A stretch of DNA of 64,000 nt, from contig JADCFX010000061.1 of NCBI GenBank assembly GCA_020249285.1, positions 28,707 to 92,706 on the forward strand, given 5' to 3'. This DNA is from Roseomonas sp. (GTDB lineage: Bacteria > Pseudomonadota > Alphaproteobacteria > Acetobacterales > Acetobacteraceae). The notes beneath the pieces were generated by a model. The model was not told the DNA's origin. It ran no database searches and saw only the letters and a list, made by a program, of their open reading frames with translations. Positions within the stretch are counted from its first letter, which is position 1; each line of letters opens with the position of its first letter. Both the position numbers and the translations under genes were made by a program. Below, one piece after another: positions 36,134 to 45,172 of the stretch.

Positions 36134-37684
36134 ATGACCAATAGAAGGGCTCTTCTGGGCGGCGGTTTGGCTGCGGCCTTCGCGGGCGCGACGCCAGGGT
36201 TGCTGCGCGGCGCGGCGGCACAGCCCGCCGCCCCGCCCGGTGCCGCTACGCGGCCCAATATCATCATGATCATGGCTGATGATGTCGGCTATTGGAATGT
36301 TGGTTCCTATAGCCGCGGCATGATGGTGCCAACACCCAATTTGGATCGTCTGGCGCAGGAAGGGATGCTGTTCACCGATCATTACGGGGAGCCGACCTGC
36401 ACGCCGGGTCGTGCGGCCTTCATCACCGGGCAATTGCCGATCCGGACTGGGCTGACCACGGTGGGTCTGCCTGGTTCCCCCATCGGCCTTGATCAACGCG
36501 ATCCAACCCTTGCAACCGTGCTGCGCGCTGAAGGCTATCGGACCGCGCAGATTGGCAAGAATCACCTTGGCGATCTGAACCGCCATTTGCCGACCGTGCA
36601 TGGTTTCGACATGTTTTTCGGCAATCTCTATCACCTCAATTCGGAAGATGAGCCGGAAGACCCGGATTGGCCGACCGATCCTGGCTTCAATGCGCGCTAT
36701 CGCCCGCGCGGCGTATTGGATTGCGTGGCTTTGGGTTCAGACAATCCGGCGCCCGTGACGGATGCGCGCTTCGGCCCTTGGGGAGCGCAAAGCTGCACGG
36801 ATACCGGGCCGCTGACGCAGAGCCGCATGGAAAGGGTGGATGATGAATTCATAGACCGTTCATTGCGGTTCATGGAGGAAAGTGTACGCGCCCGCCAGCC
36901 CTTTTTTCTGTGGCATAACCCGACGCGCATGCATATCTACACGCGGCTTCGCCCGGAAAACCGGTTGCTCGCGCAGCCCCATTCATCGGGCGATGATGTT
37001 TATGGCGCGGGCATCATGGAATTGGATGCGCAAGTCGGGCGCATCATGAACCACGTTGATCAACTTGGCATTCGCGACAATACCATCATCGCCTTTACAT
37101 CGGATAATGGCGCCATGGCCGCCTGGTGGCCCGATGGCGGCACAACACCCTTCAGGAGTGAGAAGGCGACAACCTGGGAAGGCGGCGTGCGTGTGCCGAT
37201 GCTGATGCGCTGGCCCGCGCATGTTCGGGCGGGTTCCGTTTCAAACGGCATTCAAAGCCATATGGATCTGTTCACCACCTTTGCCGCTGCTGCGGGCGTG
37301 CCCGATGTGGCGGCGCGGCTCCGCGCCAGCCATAATGTGCATATTGATGGCGTGAATAATCTGGCGCATTGGACCGCCGGCGCGACAAGCGCACGGCAGT
37401 TTCAGCTCATGTATAATGAATCCCGCCTGACCGCGCTTCGCTTTGGCCCCTGGAAGGCGCATTTCCAGACTCGCGACGGTTTTTTTGACGCCTTCAGCGA
37501 AAGCGCCCTGTTCTTCAATTTGCGCATGGACCCCTTTGAACAGCGCGACGGGCATCGTTCCAATCTGCTTTCGATGCGCAAGGCCTTTCTGGGCGGTCGC
37601 ATCATTGACATTCTGGCGGAGCATCAGGAAACACTGCGCGCCTTCCCGCCACGCCAGGCCGGCGGATCGCTTCGGCCAAGGTGA
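36134..37684 (+). CDS. exported arylsulfatase-type sulfatase
   Basis: A 516-residue sulfatase. A Tat-like signal (TNRRALLGGGLAAAFAG) is followed by the N-terminal metal site PNIIMIMADDVGYWN (D49, D50) and the formylglycine motif PTCTPGRAAF, whose C89 should be converted to formylglycine by an FGE enzyme or an equivalent. FTSDNGAMAAW carries the second metal-binding Asp-Asn pair. It hydrolyses a sulfate ester in the periplasm or outside the cell. GGGGAG lies before the ATG. It ends 17 bases from the convergent permease gene. Substrate unknown. Confidence 0.85.
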   Translation: MTNRRALLGGGLAAAFAGATPGLLRGAAAQPAAPPGAATRPNIIMIMADDVGYWNVGSYSRGMMVPTPNLDRLAQEGMLFTDHYGEPTCTPGRAAFITGQLPIRTGLTTVGLPGSPIGLDQRDPTLATVLRAEGYRTAQIGKNHLGDLNRHLPTVHGFDMFFGNLYHLNSEDEPEDPDWPTDPGFNARYRPRGVLDCVALGSDNPAPVTDARFGPWGAQSCTDTGPLTQSRMERVDDEFIDRSLRFMEESVRARQPFFLWHNPTRMHIYTRLRPENRLLAQPHSSGDDVYGAGIMELDAQVGRIMNHVDQLGIRDNTIIAFTSDNGAMAAWWPDGGTTPFRSEKATTWEGGVRVPMLMRWPAHVRAGSVSNGIQSHMDLFTTFAAAAGVPDVAARLRASHNVHIDGVNNLAHWTAGATSARQFQLMYNESRLTALRFGPWKAHFQTRDGFFDAFSESALFFNLRMDPFEQRDGHRSNLLSMRKAFLGGRIIDILAEHQETLRAFPPRQAGGSLRPR

Positions 37685-37701
37685 TGTGCGCCCGAAGCTG
37701 A

Positions 37702-38673
37702 TCAGGCATAGAACCAACCACTCGCCGCATAAAGCAGCGGCATATTGATCAGCAGGTTGAAGGGGAAGGTGATGCCGAGCGAGGCTGTCAGGTAAATCCC
37801 TGGGCTCGCTTCCGGCAGCGCGGCCCGGCAGGCGGCGGGGGCGTCTATGTAGGATGCGCTGGCGCAAATGGCGGCGAAGACAAAGGCGCCGCCTTGCGAG
37901 AGGCCCACCAGCCAGCCCACGCCAAGCCCCGCCAGGCCAAAGCAGACAGGCGCCAGGATGGCGAAACCCGTCATGAAGCGGCCAACCCCGGCGAAAGCCC
38001 GAATTTGCCGCGCCGCTGTCATGCCCATCTCAAGCAGGAACAGCATCAGGAAGCCGCGGAACAGGTGTTCATAGAAGGGGGCAATGCGTTGCCACTCGGC
38101 ATCCGTCGCCAGATAGCCGATCAGCATGCCGCCCGTGAGCAGCAGAATGCCCCGGCCCCGCAAGGTATCAAGTAGCAGCTCCCCAAGCCGGAAGTTACCG
38201 GCCTTGGTCTGATTGCCCCAGCGCCCGATGGCGAGCGAGATGATGACGGCGAATTCCATCACGGCGACAATCGCGGTCAGATAGCCTTCCGCCGGCGTTT
38301 CCATGGCGCGCGCAAAGGTGATGGCGGCGAAGAAAGTAACGCTGGAGACGGACCCGTAATGCGCCGCGACCGCCGCCGCGTTGGAAACATCAAAGCCACC
38401 AAGCCGGCGCAGCACCGCGTAGCAGGTGATGGGGATGGCGATGGTCATCGCCGCTGCCGCCGCAATCAGCGTTGAAACATCGCTGAAGGAAACCTGCGCG
38501 AGTTCACGTCCGCCCGTGAGGCCGATCGAGAATAATAGATAGATGGAGATCAATTTCAGCACTGGTTCTGGCAGTTCAAGTTCCGAACGGATGAAGCCGG
38601 CAAAGGCACCAAGCGCGAAGGCCAGGACAATGGGTGAGAGAAGATTGGTTAGAAGAAGGTCAAGTCCGGGCAT
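37702..38673 (-). CDS. SbtA-like sodium-dependent bicarbonate permease
   Basis: A 323-residue membrane protein with about ten segments, laid out as an inverted repeat as in SbtA (DUF897). Typical segments: LAFALGAFAGFIRSELELPE, YLLFSIGLTGG, AAVAAHYGSVSSVTF and AAICASASYIDAPAA. SbtA imports bicarbonate with sodium in cyanobacteria; relatives in heterotrophs may take other anions. It is divergent from a LysR regulator across a 99-bp gap, the usual arrangement of regulator and target. Confidence 0.85.
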   Translation of the reverse strand: MPGLDLLLTNLLSPIVLAFALGAFAGFIRSELELPEPVLKLISIYLLFSIGLTGGRELAQVSFSDVSTLIAAAAAMTIAIPITCYAVLRRLGGFDVSNAAAVAAHYGSVSSVTFFAAITFARAMETPAEGYLTAIVAVMEFAVIISLAIGRWGNQTKAGNFRLGELLLDTLRGRGILLLTGGMLIGYLATDAEWQRIAPFYEHLFRGFLMLFLLEMGMTAARQIRAFAGVGRFMTGFAILAPVCFGLAGLGVGWLVGLSQGGAFVFAAICASASYIDAPAACRAALPEASPGIYLTASLGITFPFNLLINMPLLYAASGWFYA

Positions 38674-38738
38674 GGAAGGGCTCCGTGAAGGTCAAGGGAC
38701 CTGCCCCCTACAGCGCCATTTTAGATAAATAAAATACA

Positions 38739-38770
38739 TTGTCTCTATTCTATCGTTCTATAAAATAGAA
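38739..38770 (+). promoter_or_regulatory. LysR-type operator and promoter between sbtA-like and lysR
   Basis: TTGTCT (38739-38744), a 16-bp spacer and TAAAAT (38761-38766) form a promoter whose start point would fall at or beside the lysR ATG (38773). The palindrome TTCTAT-AAA-ATAGAA (38756-38770), of T-N(n)-A form, overlaps the -10 and could be the autoregulatory LysR site. Confidence 0.5.
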
Positions 38771-38772
38771 CT

Positions 38773-39663
38773 ATGAACCGCCTGAACCTTCGCCATCTCG
38801 GCTATTTCCGCGCTGTCGCACATGAGGGAAACCTGACCCGTGCGGCGGAAAAGCTTGGCCTTTCGCAATCGGCATTGTCAGTGCAGATACGCGCTTTGGA
38901 AGAAAGGCTTGGGCATCCGTTGTTCGAACGCACGCAGCGGAAGCTTGTGCTGACCGAAGCAGGGCGGATCGCGCTTGATCATGCGGATGCCATTGCCGCG
39001 ACCGGTGAGGAATTGCTCGCGACGCTCAAGGGCGACAATCCTGCGCAAGCGGTCTTGCGCATCGGTGCGCTGGCCACGCTGTCGCGCAATTTTCAGTTGG
39101 CGTTTCTGCAACCTTTGCTGGATCGGGCTGATCTGCATCTGGTGTTGAGATCAGGCGGTCCGGCTGAACTTCTTGCAGAATTGCGCGCGCTCAATCTCGA
39201 TGTTGTGTTGATGGACCGGCTGCCGGCGGCGGGGCCAGGCCCGGCCTTGGTTGGGCATCGCGTGGCGCGGCAGCGCGTTGAGCTTTTCGGCACGCCGAAG
39301 CGCCTCCGCCAGGGCGGCAGCCTGCCGGAATTGCTGGCGCGCCACCCGGTGATTGTGCCGGGGCCAGAGAGTGGCTTGCGCGCCGAATTCGAAGCCTTGG
39401 CGAACCGGCTGCACGTCACGCCGCGCATCGCGGCGGAGGTTGATGATATGGCGATGATGCGCCTTTTGGCGCGCCAGGATGTCGGCCTCGCGGTCATGCC
39501 TGCGATTGTGGTGAGGGATGAACTTCGCGCCGGTACACTGATGCGCGCCACGCCGCTTTCGGGCCTGGTTGAGACCTTCTACGCCGTAACCATTGCACGG
39601 TCCTTCCCCAATCCGCTGCTGAGGCCCTTGCTCAAGGCCCGTTCCGCCGCGCTGGAGGCATGA
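38773..39663 (+). CDS. LysR family transcriptional regulator
   Basis: A 296-residue regulator with an N-terminal winged helix (LRHLGYFRAVAHEGNLTRAA, KLGLSQSALSVQIRALEERL) and a C-terminal effector-binding domain of periplasmic-protein fold. It is transcribed divergently from the SbtA-like permease gene, its likely target. The ATG lies only seven bases from a -10-like hexamer, so the transcript may be leaderless. The effector is unknown. Confidence 0.88.
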   Translation: MNRLNLRHLGYFRAVAHEGNLTRAAEKLGLSQSALSVQIRALEERLGHPLFERTQRKLVLTEAGRIALDHADAIAATGEELLATLKGDNPAQAVLRIGALATLSRNFQLAFLQPLLDRADLHLVLRSGGPAELLAELRALNLDVVLMDRLPAAGPGPALVGHRVARQRVELFGTPKRLRQGGSLPELLARHPVIVPGPESGLRAEFEALANRLHVTPRIAAEVDDMAMMRLLARQDVGLAVMPAIVVRDELRAGTLMRATPLSGLVETFYAVTIARSFPNPLLRPLLKARSAALEA

Positions 39664-39726
39664 GGCGGCGCGAGGTGCGTCAATCTTCTTTACCAAAGCG
39701 CCGCCATTTCGTGCTAAGGAACCCTA

Positions 39727-41055
39727 ATGCTGCCTGATTTCCACGCCACCGCCGCTGCCCTTGGCGCCCTGCCGCGCGAACGGGTTCATGGGCGCGTCAA
39801 TGCCATCACCGGGCTGACCATTACGCTGGAAGGCTTCGGCCCGCTTGCCGCGATTGGAGACCGGGTCGCGATCACCGCGCCCACTGGCGCGCCGGTCATG
39901 GCGGAAATCGCGGGCTTTAGGGATGGCAAGGCGCAGGCCATTGCGCTTGGGCCACTCACGGGCCTTACGTCTGGCATGCGGGCCACGCTGGCGCCGCGCC
40001 CGGCGCTGCCGGTTTCCGATGCCTGGCTGGGGCGTGTGTTGGACCCGATGGGCAGGCCGCTGGATGGCGGACCTATGCCTGCGCCTGGCGCCATTCAGCG
40101 CCCAACCCATGCGCCGGCGCCGGCGGCGGGCCAACGCTCCCGTCTTGGGGTGCGGCTGCCTTTGGGCGTGCGGGTGCTTGATCTGTTTACCCCGGTCAGG
40201 CGTGGGCAAAGGCTTGGGCTTTTCGCGGCTTCCGGCGTGGGCAAATCCACCCTCATGTCCATGCTGGCGGGCGGGCTAGCGGCGGATGTGATTGTCTTTG
40301 CGCTTGTCGGTGAACGCGGGCGCGAATTGCGCGAATTTATCGAAGATGATTTGGGGCCCGAGAAGCTTGCCCGCAGTGTGGTAATCTGCGCCACATCGGA
40401 TAGCGCGGCACCACTCAGGCGCGAAGCGGCCTATGCTGCCACGACGGTGGCAGAACATTTCCGCGATCAGGGCCTGCAAGTGCTGCTGCTGATGGATAGT
40501 GTGACGCGCTTTGCTTTGGCGTTGCGGGAGATTGGCCTGGCGGTAGGGGAGCCTCCAGCCACGCGCGGTTACCCGCCTTCGGTCTTCACGGAATTGCCTC
40601 GGCTTTTGGAGCGCGCCGGGCCGGGGCCGGATAATTCGCCAGGTGCCATCACCGCGCTTTTCACCGTACTGGTGGAAGGCGATGATCATGATGAACCCGT
40701 GGCCGATGCGGTGCGCGGCATTCTGGATGGGCATGTGGTTTTGGACCGCGCCATTGCGGAAGCGGGGCGGTATCCGCCAGTGGATGTGCTGCGCTCTGTA
40801 TCGCGCAGCATGCCGGGGGTTTTGGAAGAACAGGAATGGCAATTGGTGTCGGAGGCAAAGCGCCTGCTGTCCACCTATGGCGAGATCAAGGATCTGGTGC
40901 GCCTTGGCGCCTATCGCGCCGGGCATGACCCGGAAGCAGATGCGGCGGTGAAGCTGGCGCCGCGGATCGAGGCAGTGCTGCGCCAGCGCAAGGGTGAGAT
41001 TTCGCCGGTTGAGCAATCCTTCGCGGCCCTTGCTGAGGCGATTGACGGGGCTTGA
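39727..41055 (+). CDS. fliI: FliI/YscN-type export ATPase
   Basis: A 442-residue ATPase energising flagellar type III export. The N-terminal barrel is followed by the Walker A loop AASGVGKST (167-175), the catalytic segment VGERGRELREF and Walker B VLLLMDSVTRFA. GYPPSVFTELPRLLERAG is the FliI/YscN version of the loop that differs from F1 beta subunits. No fliJ, fliH or other flagellar gene adjoins it. A role in another type III apparatus cannot be excluded. Confidence 0.87.
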   Translation: MLPDFHATAAALGALPRERVHGRVNAITGLTITLEGFGPLAAIGDRVAITAPTGAPVMAEIAGFRDGKAQAIALGPLTGLTSGMRATLAPRPALPVSDAWLGRVLDPMGRPLDGGPMPAPGAIQRPTHAPAPAAGQRSRLGVRLPLGVRVLDLFTPVRRGQRLGLFAASGVGKSTLMSMLAGGLAADVIVFALVGERGRELREFIEDDLGPEKLARSVVICATSDSAAPLRREAAYAATTVAEHFRDQGLQVLLLMDSVTRFALALREIGLAVGEPPATRGYPPSVFTELPRLLERAGPGPDNSPGAITALFTVLVEGDDHDEPVADAVRGILDGHVVLDRAIAEAGRYPPVDVLRSVSRSMPGVLEEQEWQLVSEAKRLLSTYGEIKDLVRLGAYRAGHDPEADAAVKLAPRIEAVLRQRKGEISPVEQSFAALAEAIDGA

Positions 41056-41083
41056 GGCTAAGCGAGGCGGAGGAAACGCCCGC

Positions 41084-42106
41084 TCATTTCTCGCAGCGAA
41101 TAAACACCGTGCTTGCATGCGCGCGTTCGCCCACCTCGGCCGCGCTCAATTCCGTGGGCGCGCTTTCGCGGAGTGTGGGCTCCACCCCGGCGCGGCGCAG
41201 GAAGCCCAAGGCTTCAGTCCCCTTCACGGCGAAATTCACATTCTGCGGAATATCGCCAGTACGCTGCGCGATGCGCTGGGCGTTCAGCTTGGAAACAATT
41301 ACGCCCATCACATGGCCCTGACGGTCAAGCAAAGGCCCGCCGGAATTGCCCTGCTGCACCGGCGCGCTGATCTGGAAATGCTGTTCATTATTGGCGAGCC
41401 CCGCAAGCGCGCTGACTTCCCCCGTGGTCAGGGTAGGCCCCGCAGCCAATAGTCCCGCAAGCGGGAAGCCATAGGTCACCACACTTTCGCCGCGCCGCAC
41501 GGGATTGGCACGAAAGGCCAGAATAGGGCCGGGATCATTCGGCACGGCAAGCAGCGCCAAATCGCGCTGCACATCGACGCGCGCCGGCATGGTGGCGGGC
41601 AGGGTACGGCCATTGGCGGTGCGGATTGTAATCGCGTTGCAGCCATCAATCACGTGATGATTAGTCAGCACCCGGTCGCGCGCCACGACAAAGCCGGTGC
41701 CGGTGGAAGCACGCCCACGGCCCGTTGCCGGCGGTGGTGCGCCGGGGGCGGGGGAGGGTGCCGCAGTGGCCTCCGGCGGGCGGCCCAGTGGCGCCTGCAT
41801 GGCCACCACCTTCTCGGCGCAGATATCCATGCCGCGGTTGATGATTTCCCGCCCGTCGCTCAGCACCATGCGAAGGTCAAAGCGGCAACCCGTATTTTGC
41901 GCCGGGCGAAGCCTCAACTCGGCCCCAGGCTGAAGCGGTCCGCGCGTCAGCAGATTGGACCCCCAATCCTGCCGCCCGGTTTGCACCGCGAAAAGGGAAT
42001 GCGCCGAAAGCTCCGTCTGATTCAAAATGCGCACTGGCTCCGTCTGCGGCACCGCAGGGAAGGGGGAAAGGATCAGGAGGAAAAGGGCAAGGAGCAGGGC
42101 GCGCAT
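41084..42106 (-). CDS. exported trypsin-like serine protease
   Basis: About 340 residues from the ATG at 42106, chosen because it begins a clean Sec signal (MRALLLALFLLILSPFPA). A domain of about 90 residues with two Cys precedes a Pro/Ala linker (112-135). The chymotrypsin-fold domain follows with an intact triad: H151 (VLTNHHVIDG), D182 (VQRDLALL) and S255 (QQGNSGGPLL). No PDZ domain is present. It should act in the periplasm or outside. It contrasts with the triad-less HtrA-like gene at 18265. Confidence 0.85.
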   Translation of the reverse strand: MRALLLALFLLILSPFPAVPQTEPVRILNQTELSAHSLFAVQTGRQDWGSNLLTRGPLQPGAELRLRPAQNTGCRFDLRMVLSDGREIINRGMDICAEKVVAMQAPLGRPPEATAAPSPAPGAPPPATGRGRASTGTGFVVARDRVLTNHHVIDGCNAITIRTANGRTLPATMPARVDVQRDLALLAVPNDPGPILAFRANPVRRGESVVTYGFPLAGLLAAGPTLTTGEVSALAGLANNEQHFQISAPVQQGNSGGPLLDRQGHVMGVIVSKLNAQRIAQRTGDIPQNVNFAVKGTEALGFLRRAGVEPTLRESAPTELSAAEVGERAHASTVFIRCEK

Positions 42107-42158
42107 GTGTGCCTTATATCTCTGTATCCCTGAGGGCTTCGTCAATTCCCCCCAAGGC

Positions 42159-42181
42159 TTGACCTTCCCATAATAGGAAGC
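42159..42181 (+). promoter_or_regulatory. CueR-type copper operator/promoter for copA
   Basis: TTGACC (42159-42164) overlaps the dyad CCTTCC-N7-GGAAGC (42163-42181), the same layout and 7-base spacer as the Escherichia coli copA operator. With the long MerR-type spacer the -10 would fall around 42184-42190, overlapping the first ATG of copA. Confidence 0.75.
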
Positions 42182-42186
42182 GCCAC

Positions 42187-44574
42187 ATGCACCCTGCCAT
42201 GCCCGATACCGCTGTAACCCTGCCGCGCCTATCCTTGCCGATTGAAGGCATGACCTGCGCTGCCTGCGCCGGGCGGGTGGAACGCGCTTTGCGCAAGGTG
42301 CCAGGCGTGGCGGAGGTTCAGGTGAACCCCGCCACGGATCGCGCGGAAGTGCTGGGCAGCGCCAGCGTCGCTTCCCTGAAACAGGCGGTTGAGGGCGCCG
42401 GCTATGGCGTGGCAGCCGCGCGCTTTGATCTTGCCATTGGCGGGATGACCTGCGCGACCTGCGCGGCGCGGGTTGAGAAAGCTCTGCGCGCCGTGGCGGG
42501 CGTGCTGGAAGCCAGCGTCAACGCCGCATCGGAACAGGCGCATGTGCTGGCCATTGGCGGGGTTTCGGAAGCGGCGTTGCGCGTGGCGGTGGAAGCGGCC
42601 GGCTATGAATTGCGCGGCAGCACGGCTGATGCAGGGGAAGAAGCCGCCGCCCGGGCTCTGGCGCGTGAACGGCGCGATGTAGTTCTGGCTGGGATTTTCT
42701 CGGCCCCCTTCCTAATCGGCATGATCGGCATGGGCTTCGGGCAGGATTGGATGCCAAGTGGTTGGGCGCAATTCGGCTTGGCGAGTTTCGTTGAATTCTG
42801 GCTGGGCGCGCGGTTTTGGCGCGCAGGCTTCAAGGCTTTGCGTGCGGGTACGGCCAATATGGATGTGTTGGTCGCCCTTGGTACCGGCGCGGCCTGGGCG
42901 CTTTCCACCTGGCTATTGCTGACCGCGCCGGCGCATCACGGCACGCCGCATCTTTACTTCGAAGCTGCGGCGGTGGTGATTTTCTTCGTGCTGCTCGGCA
43001 AATATCTGGAAGCGCGCGCCAAGCGCGCCACCGGGGCCGCGATCCGTGCCTTGCTAGACCTCAGCCCGCGTCAGGCACGCCGATTGGAAGTGGGCGAGGA
43101 ACGCGAAGTGCCCGCCGCGCTGCTGGCGGTGGGCGATCTTGTCGTGGTGCGCCCGGGCGAGCGCATTCCCGTGGATGGGTTGGTGCGTGAAGGCCGGTCC
43201 GGCGTGGATGAAAGTGCTCTGACCGGCGAAAGCCGCGCCGTGGAAAAGGAAGAAGGTGCCAAGGTTGCGACCGGCACCATGGCTTTGGATGGGCGCCTGG
43301 TGATCGAAGCCTGCGCGGTGGGGGGCGATACCACGCTTGCGCGTGTGGCGCAGTTAGTCGCGGCGGCGCAGGCGTCTCGGGCGCCGGTGCAAAAGCTAGT
43401 GGACCGCGTGAGCGCGGTTTTCGTGCCAGTCGTGCTGGGGCTGGCGCTGGCGACGCTACTCGGTTGGTTGCTCTCCGGTGCGGCGTTTGAAGCCGCGCTG
43501 ATCCATGCCGTTTCCGTGCTGGTGATTGCCTGTCCCTGCGCGCTTGGCCTTGCCACACCAGCCGCGATCATGGCCGGCACGGGGGCGGCGGCGCGGGCGG
43601 GCATATTGCTCCGCGATGCGGAGGCGATTGAACGCGCCGGGCTCATCACCCTGGTTGCCTTCGATAAGACCGGAACGCTGACGGAAGGGCGACCCAGGCT
43701 GGCGGCATTGGACGCGGCACCAGGGATGACGCGGGCGGAGGCGCTTTCGATTGCCGCCGCCTTGCAAGCGGGCAGTGAGCATCCTTTGGCGCGCGCGGTT
43801 TTGGCCGAAGCGGGTGCCACCCCACCCGCCGAGGATTTTCGCGCCCTGCCCGGGCGTGGTGTTGAAGGTGTTGTCGGTGGGCGGCGTTATGCCCTTGGTT
43901 CTTCCAGGCTGTTGCAGGAAGCCGGCGCGGCGCCGGGCGCCTTGGCCGGTGCGGCGGCAGCGGGTGAGGCTGCGGGGCAAAGCCTGTCCTGGCTGATGGA
44001 AGGCAGTGAAGCGCGCGCGCTGTTTCGGTTTGAGGATGCGCCGCGTGCGGGTGCAGCGGCGGCGGTCGCTGGGCTGGCCGCACTTGGCGTGAAGCCCGCC
44101 ATGATCAGCGGAGATCAACGCGCCGCTGCCCTTGCTGTCGCTACGCCGCTTGGCATTAGCGATGTCGCCGCCGAGGTTCTGCCCGATGGCAAGGCTGCGC
44201 GCATTAGCGCCTGGCAACAGGCGGGTGAGGTTGTGGCGATGGTGGGTGATGGCGTGAATGATGCGCCTGCACTCGCCAAGGCTGATCTTGGCATTGCGAT
44301 GGGGACAGGCACGGATATCGCCATTCAATCCGCTGGCATCACCTTGTTGCGTGGTGATCCTGCCTTGGTGCCGGCAGCTTTGGAGATTACGCGCCTGACT
44401 TTGCGCAAGATAAGGCAGAATCTGTTCTGGGCCTTTGGCTATAATCTGCTCGGCGTACCGCTGGCAGCACTTGGCTTGCTGTCTCCGCCCATTGCCGGCG
44501 CTGCGATGGCGGCTTCCAGCGTGAGTGTGCTGACCAATGCGTTATTGCTGGCGCGCTGGAGGCCACGCGCATGA
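42187..44574 (+). CDS. copA: Cu(I)-exporting P1B-type ATPase CopA
   Basis: A 795-residue copper pump. Two N-terminal metal-binding domains carry CxxC (GMTCAACAGR, C24/C27; GMTCATCAAR, C89/C92). The transmembrane CPC site is in VIACPCALGLATPAA, the phosphorylated Asp in DKTGTL, and the hinge in MVGDGVNDAPALAKADLG. The CueR operator ends six bases before this ATG; if the promoter works as in other CueR genes, the mRNA would start near 42197-42199 and translation may begin at the fifth codon's ATG (42199). The stop overlaps cueR (ATGA). Confidence 0.93.
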   Translation: MHPAMPDTAVTLPRLSLPIEGMTCAACAGRVERALRKVPGVAEVQVNPATDRAEVLGSASVASLKQAVEGAGYGVAAARFDLAIGGMTCATCAARVEKALRAVAGVLEASVNAASEQAHVLAIGGVSEAALRVAVEAAGYELRGSTADAGEEAAARALARERRDVVLAGIFSAPFLIGMIGMGFGQDWMPSGWAQFGLASFVEFWLGARFWRAGFKALRAGTANMDVLVALGTGAAWALSTWLLLTAPAHHGTPHLYFEAAAVVIFFVLLGKYLEARAKRATGAAIRALLDLSPRQARRLEVGEEREVPAALLAVGDLVVVRPGERIPVDGLVREGRSGVDESALTGESRAVEKEEGAKVATGTMALDGRLVIEACAVGGDTTLARVAQLVAAAQASRAPVQKLVDRVSAVFVPVVLGLALATLLGWLLSGAAFEAALIHAVSVLVIACPCALGLATPAAIMAGTGAAARAGILLRDAEAIERAGLITLVAFDKTGTLTEGRPRLAALDAAPGMTRAEALSIAAALQAGSEHPLARAVLAEAGATPPAEDFRALPGRGVEGVVGGRRYALGSSRLLQEAGAAPGALAGAAAAGEAAGQSLSWLMEGSEARALFRFEDAPRAGAAAAVAGLAALGVKPAMISGDQRAAALAVATPLGISDVAAEVLPDGKAARISAWQQAGEVVAMVGDGVNDAPALAKADLGIAMGTGTDIAIQSAGITLLRGDPALVPAALEITRLTLRKIRQNLFWAFGYNLLGVPLAALGLLSPPIAGAAMAASSVSVLTNALLLARWRPRA

Positions 44575-44972
44575 ATATCGGGGAAGCCGCCCGCGCATCG
44601 GGCATTTCGGCCAAGATGATCCGGCATTATGAGGCGATTGGGCTGATCTCCGCCGGGCGCGGCGCCAATCAATATCGTGTTTATATGCAGGCCGATGTCG
44701 CGGAGCTGCGCTTTATTCGCCATGCGCGCGATCTTGGCTTTTCTTTGCAGGATGTGAAGCGCTTGCTGGATTTATGGCGCAATCGCGCGCGGGCGAGTGC
44801 GGAAGTGAAGCGTCTTGCGCTGGATCATGTCGCAGCACTTGAAGCCAAGGCCAAATCGCTCAACGCCATGGCAGAAAGCCTGCGCCATCTGGCCGAGCAT
44901 TGCCATGGTGACGCGCGGCCGGATTGCCCGATTTTGGAAGAGCTTGCTGGAAAGGATGATCGCCATGGCTGA
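44571..44972 (+). CDS. cueR: CueR-type MerR copper regulator
   Basis: A 133-residue regulator with a MerR winged helix (MNIGEAARASGISAKMIRHY, RGANQYRVY) and a C-terminal Cu(I)-binding loop with C111 and C119 (CHGDARPDC). The eight-residue separation matches the C112-C120 pair of CueR. It is the second gene of copA-cueR-copZ, so it probably activates its own operon through the dyad at 42163-42181. Confidence 0.9.
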   Translation: MNIGEAARASGISAKMIRHYEAIGLISAGRGANQYRVYMQADVAELRFIRHARDLGFSLQDVKRLLDLWRNRARASAEVKRLALDHVAALEAKAKSLNAMAESLRHLAEHCHGDARPDCPILEELAGKDDRHG

Positions 44973-45168
44973 CGCCATCACGCTTCAGGTTGAGGGCATG
45001 AGCTGCGGCCACTGCATCCGCGCTGTGACCAACGCCATCCAGGGGCTGGATCAGGCAGCGAAAGTGAATGTGGATTTGGCCGCGAAGCGCGTGGTCGCGC
45101 AAACCAGCCTACCGCGCGCGGATGTGGTGCGCGCGGTGGAAGAAGAAGGTTTTGCTGTGAAGGGCTGA
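44965..45168 (+). CDS. copZ: CopZ-like copper chaperone
   Basis: A 67-residue heavy-metal-associated domain with the metal-binding GMSCGHC motif, delivering Cu(I) to CopA. The ATG at 44965 overlaps the end of cueR by eight bases, so all three copper genes are translationally linked. Confidence 0.88.
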   Translation: MADAITLQVEGMSCGHCIRAVTNAIQGLDQAAKVNVDLAAKRVVAQTSLPRADVVRAVEEEGFAVKG

Positions 45169-45172
45169 GGCT

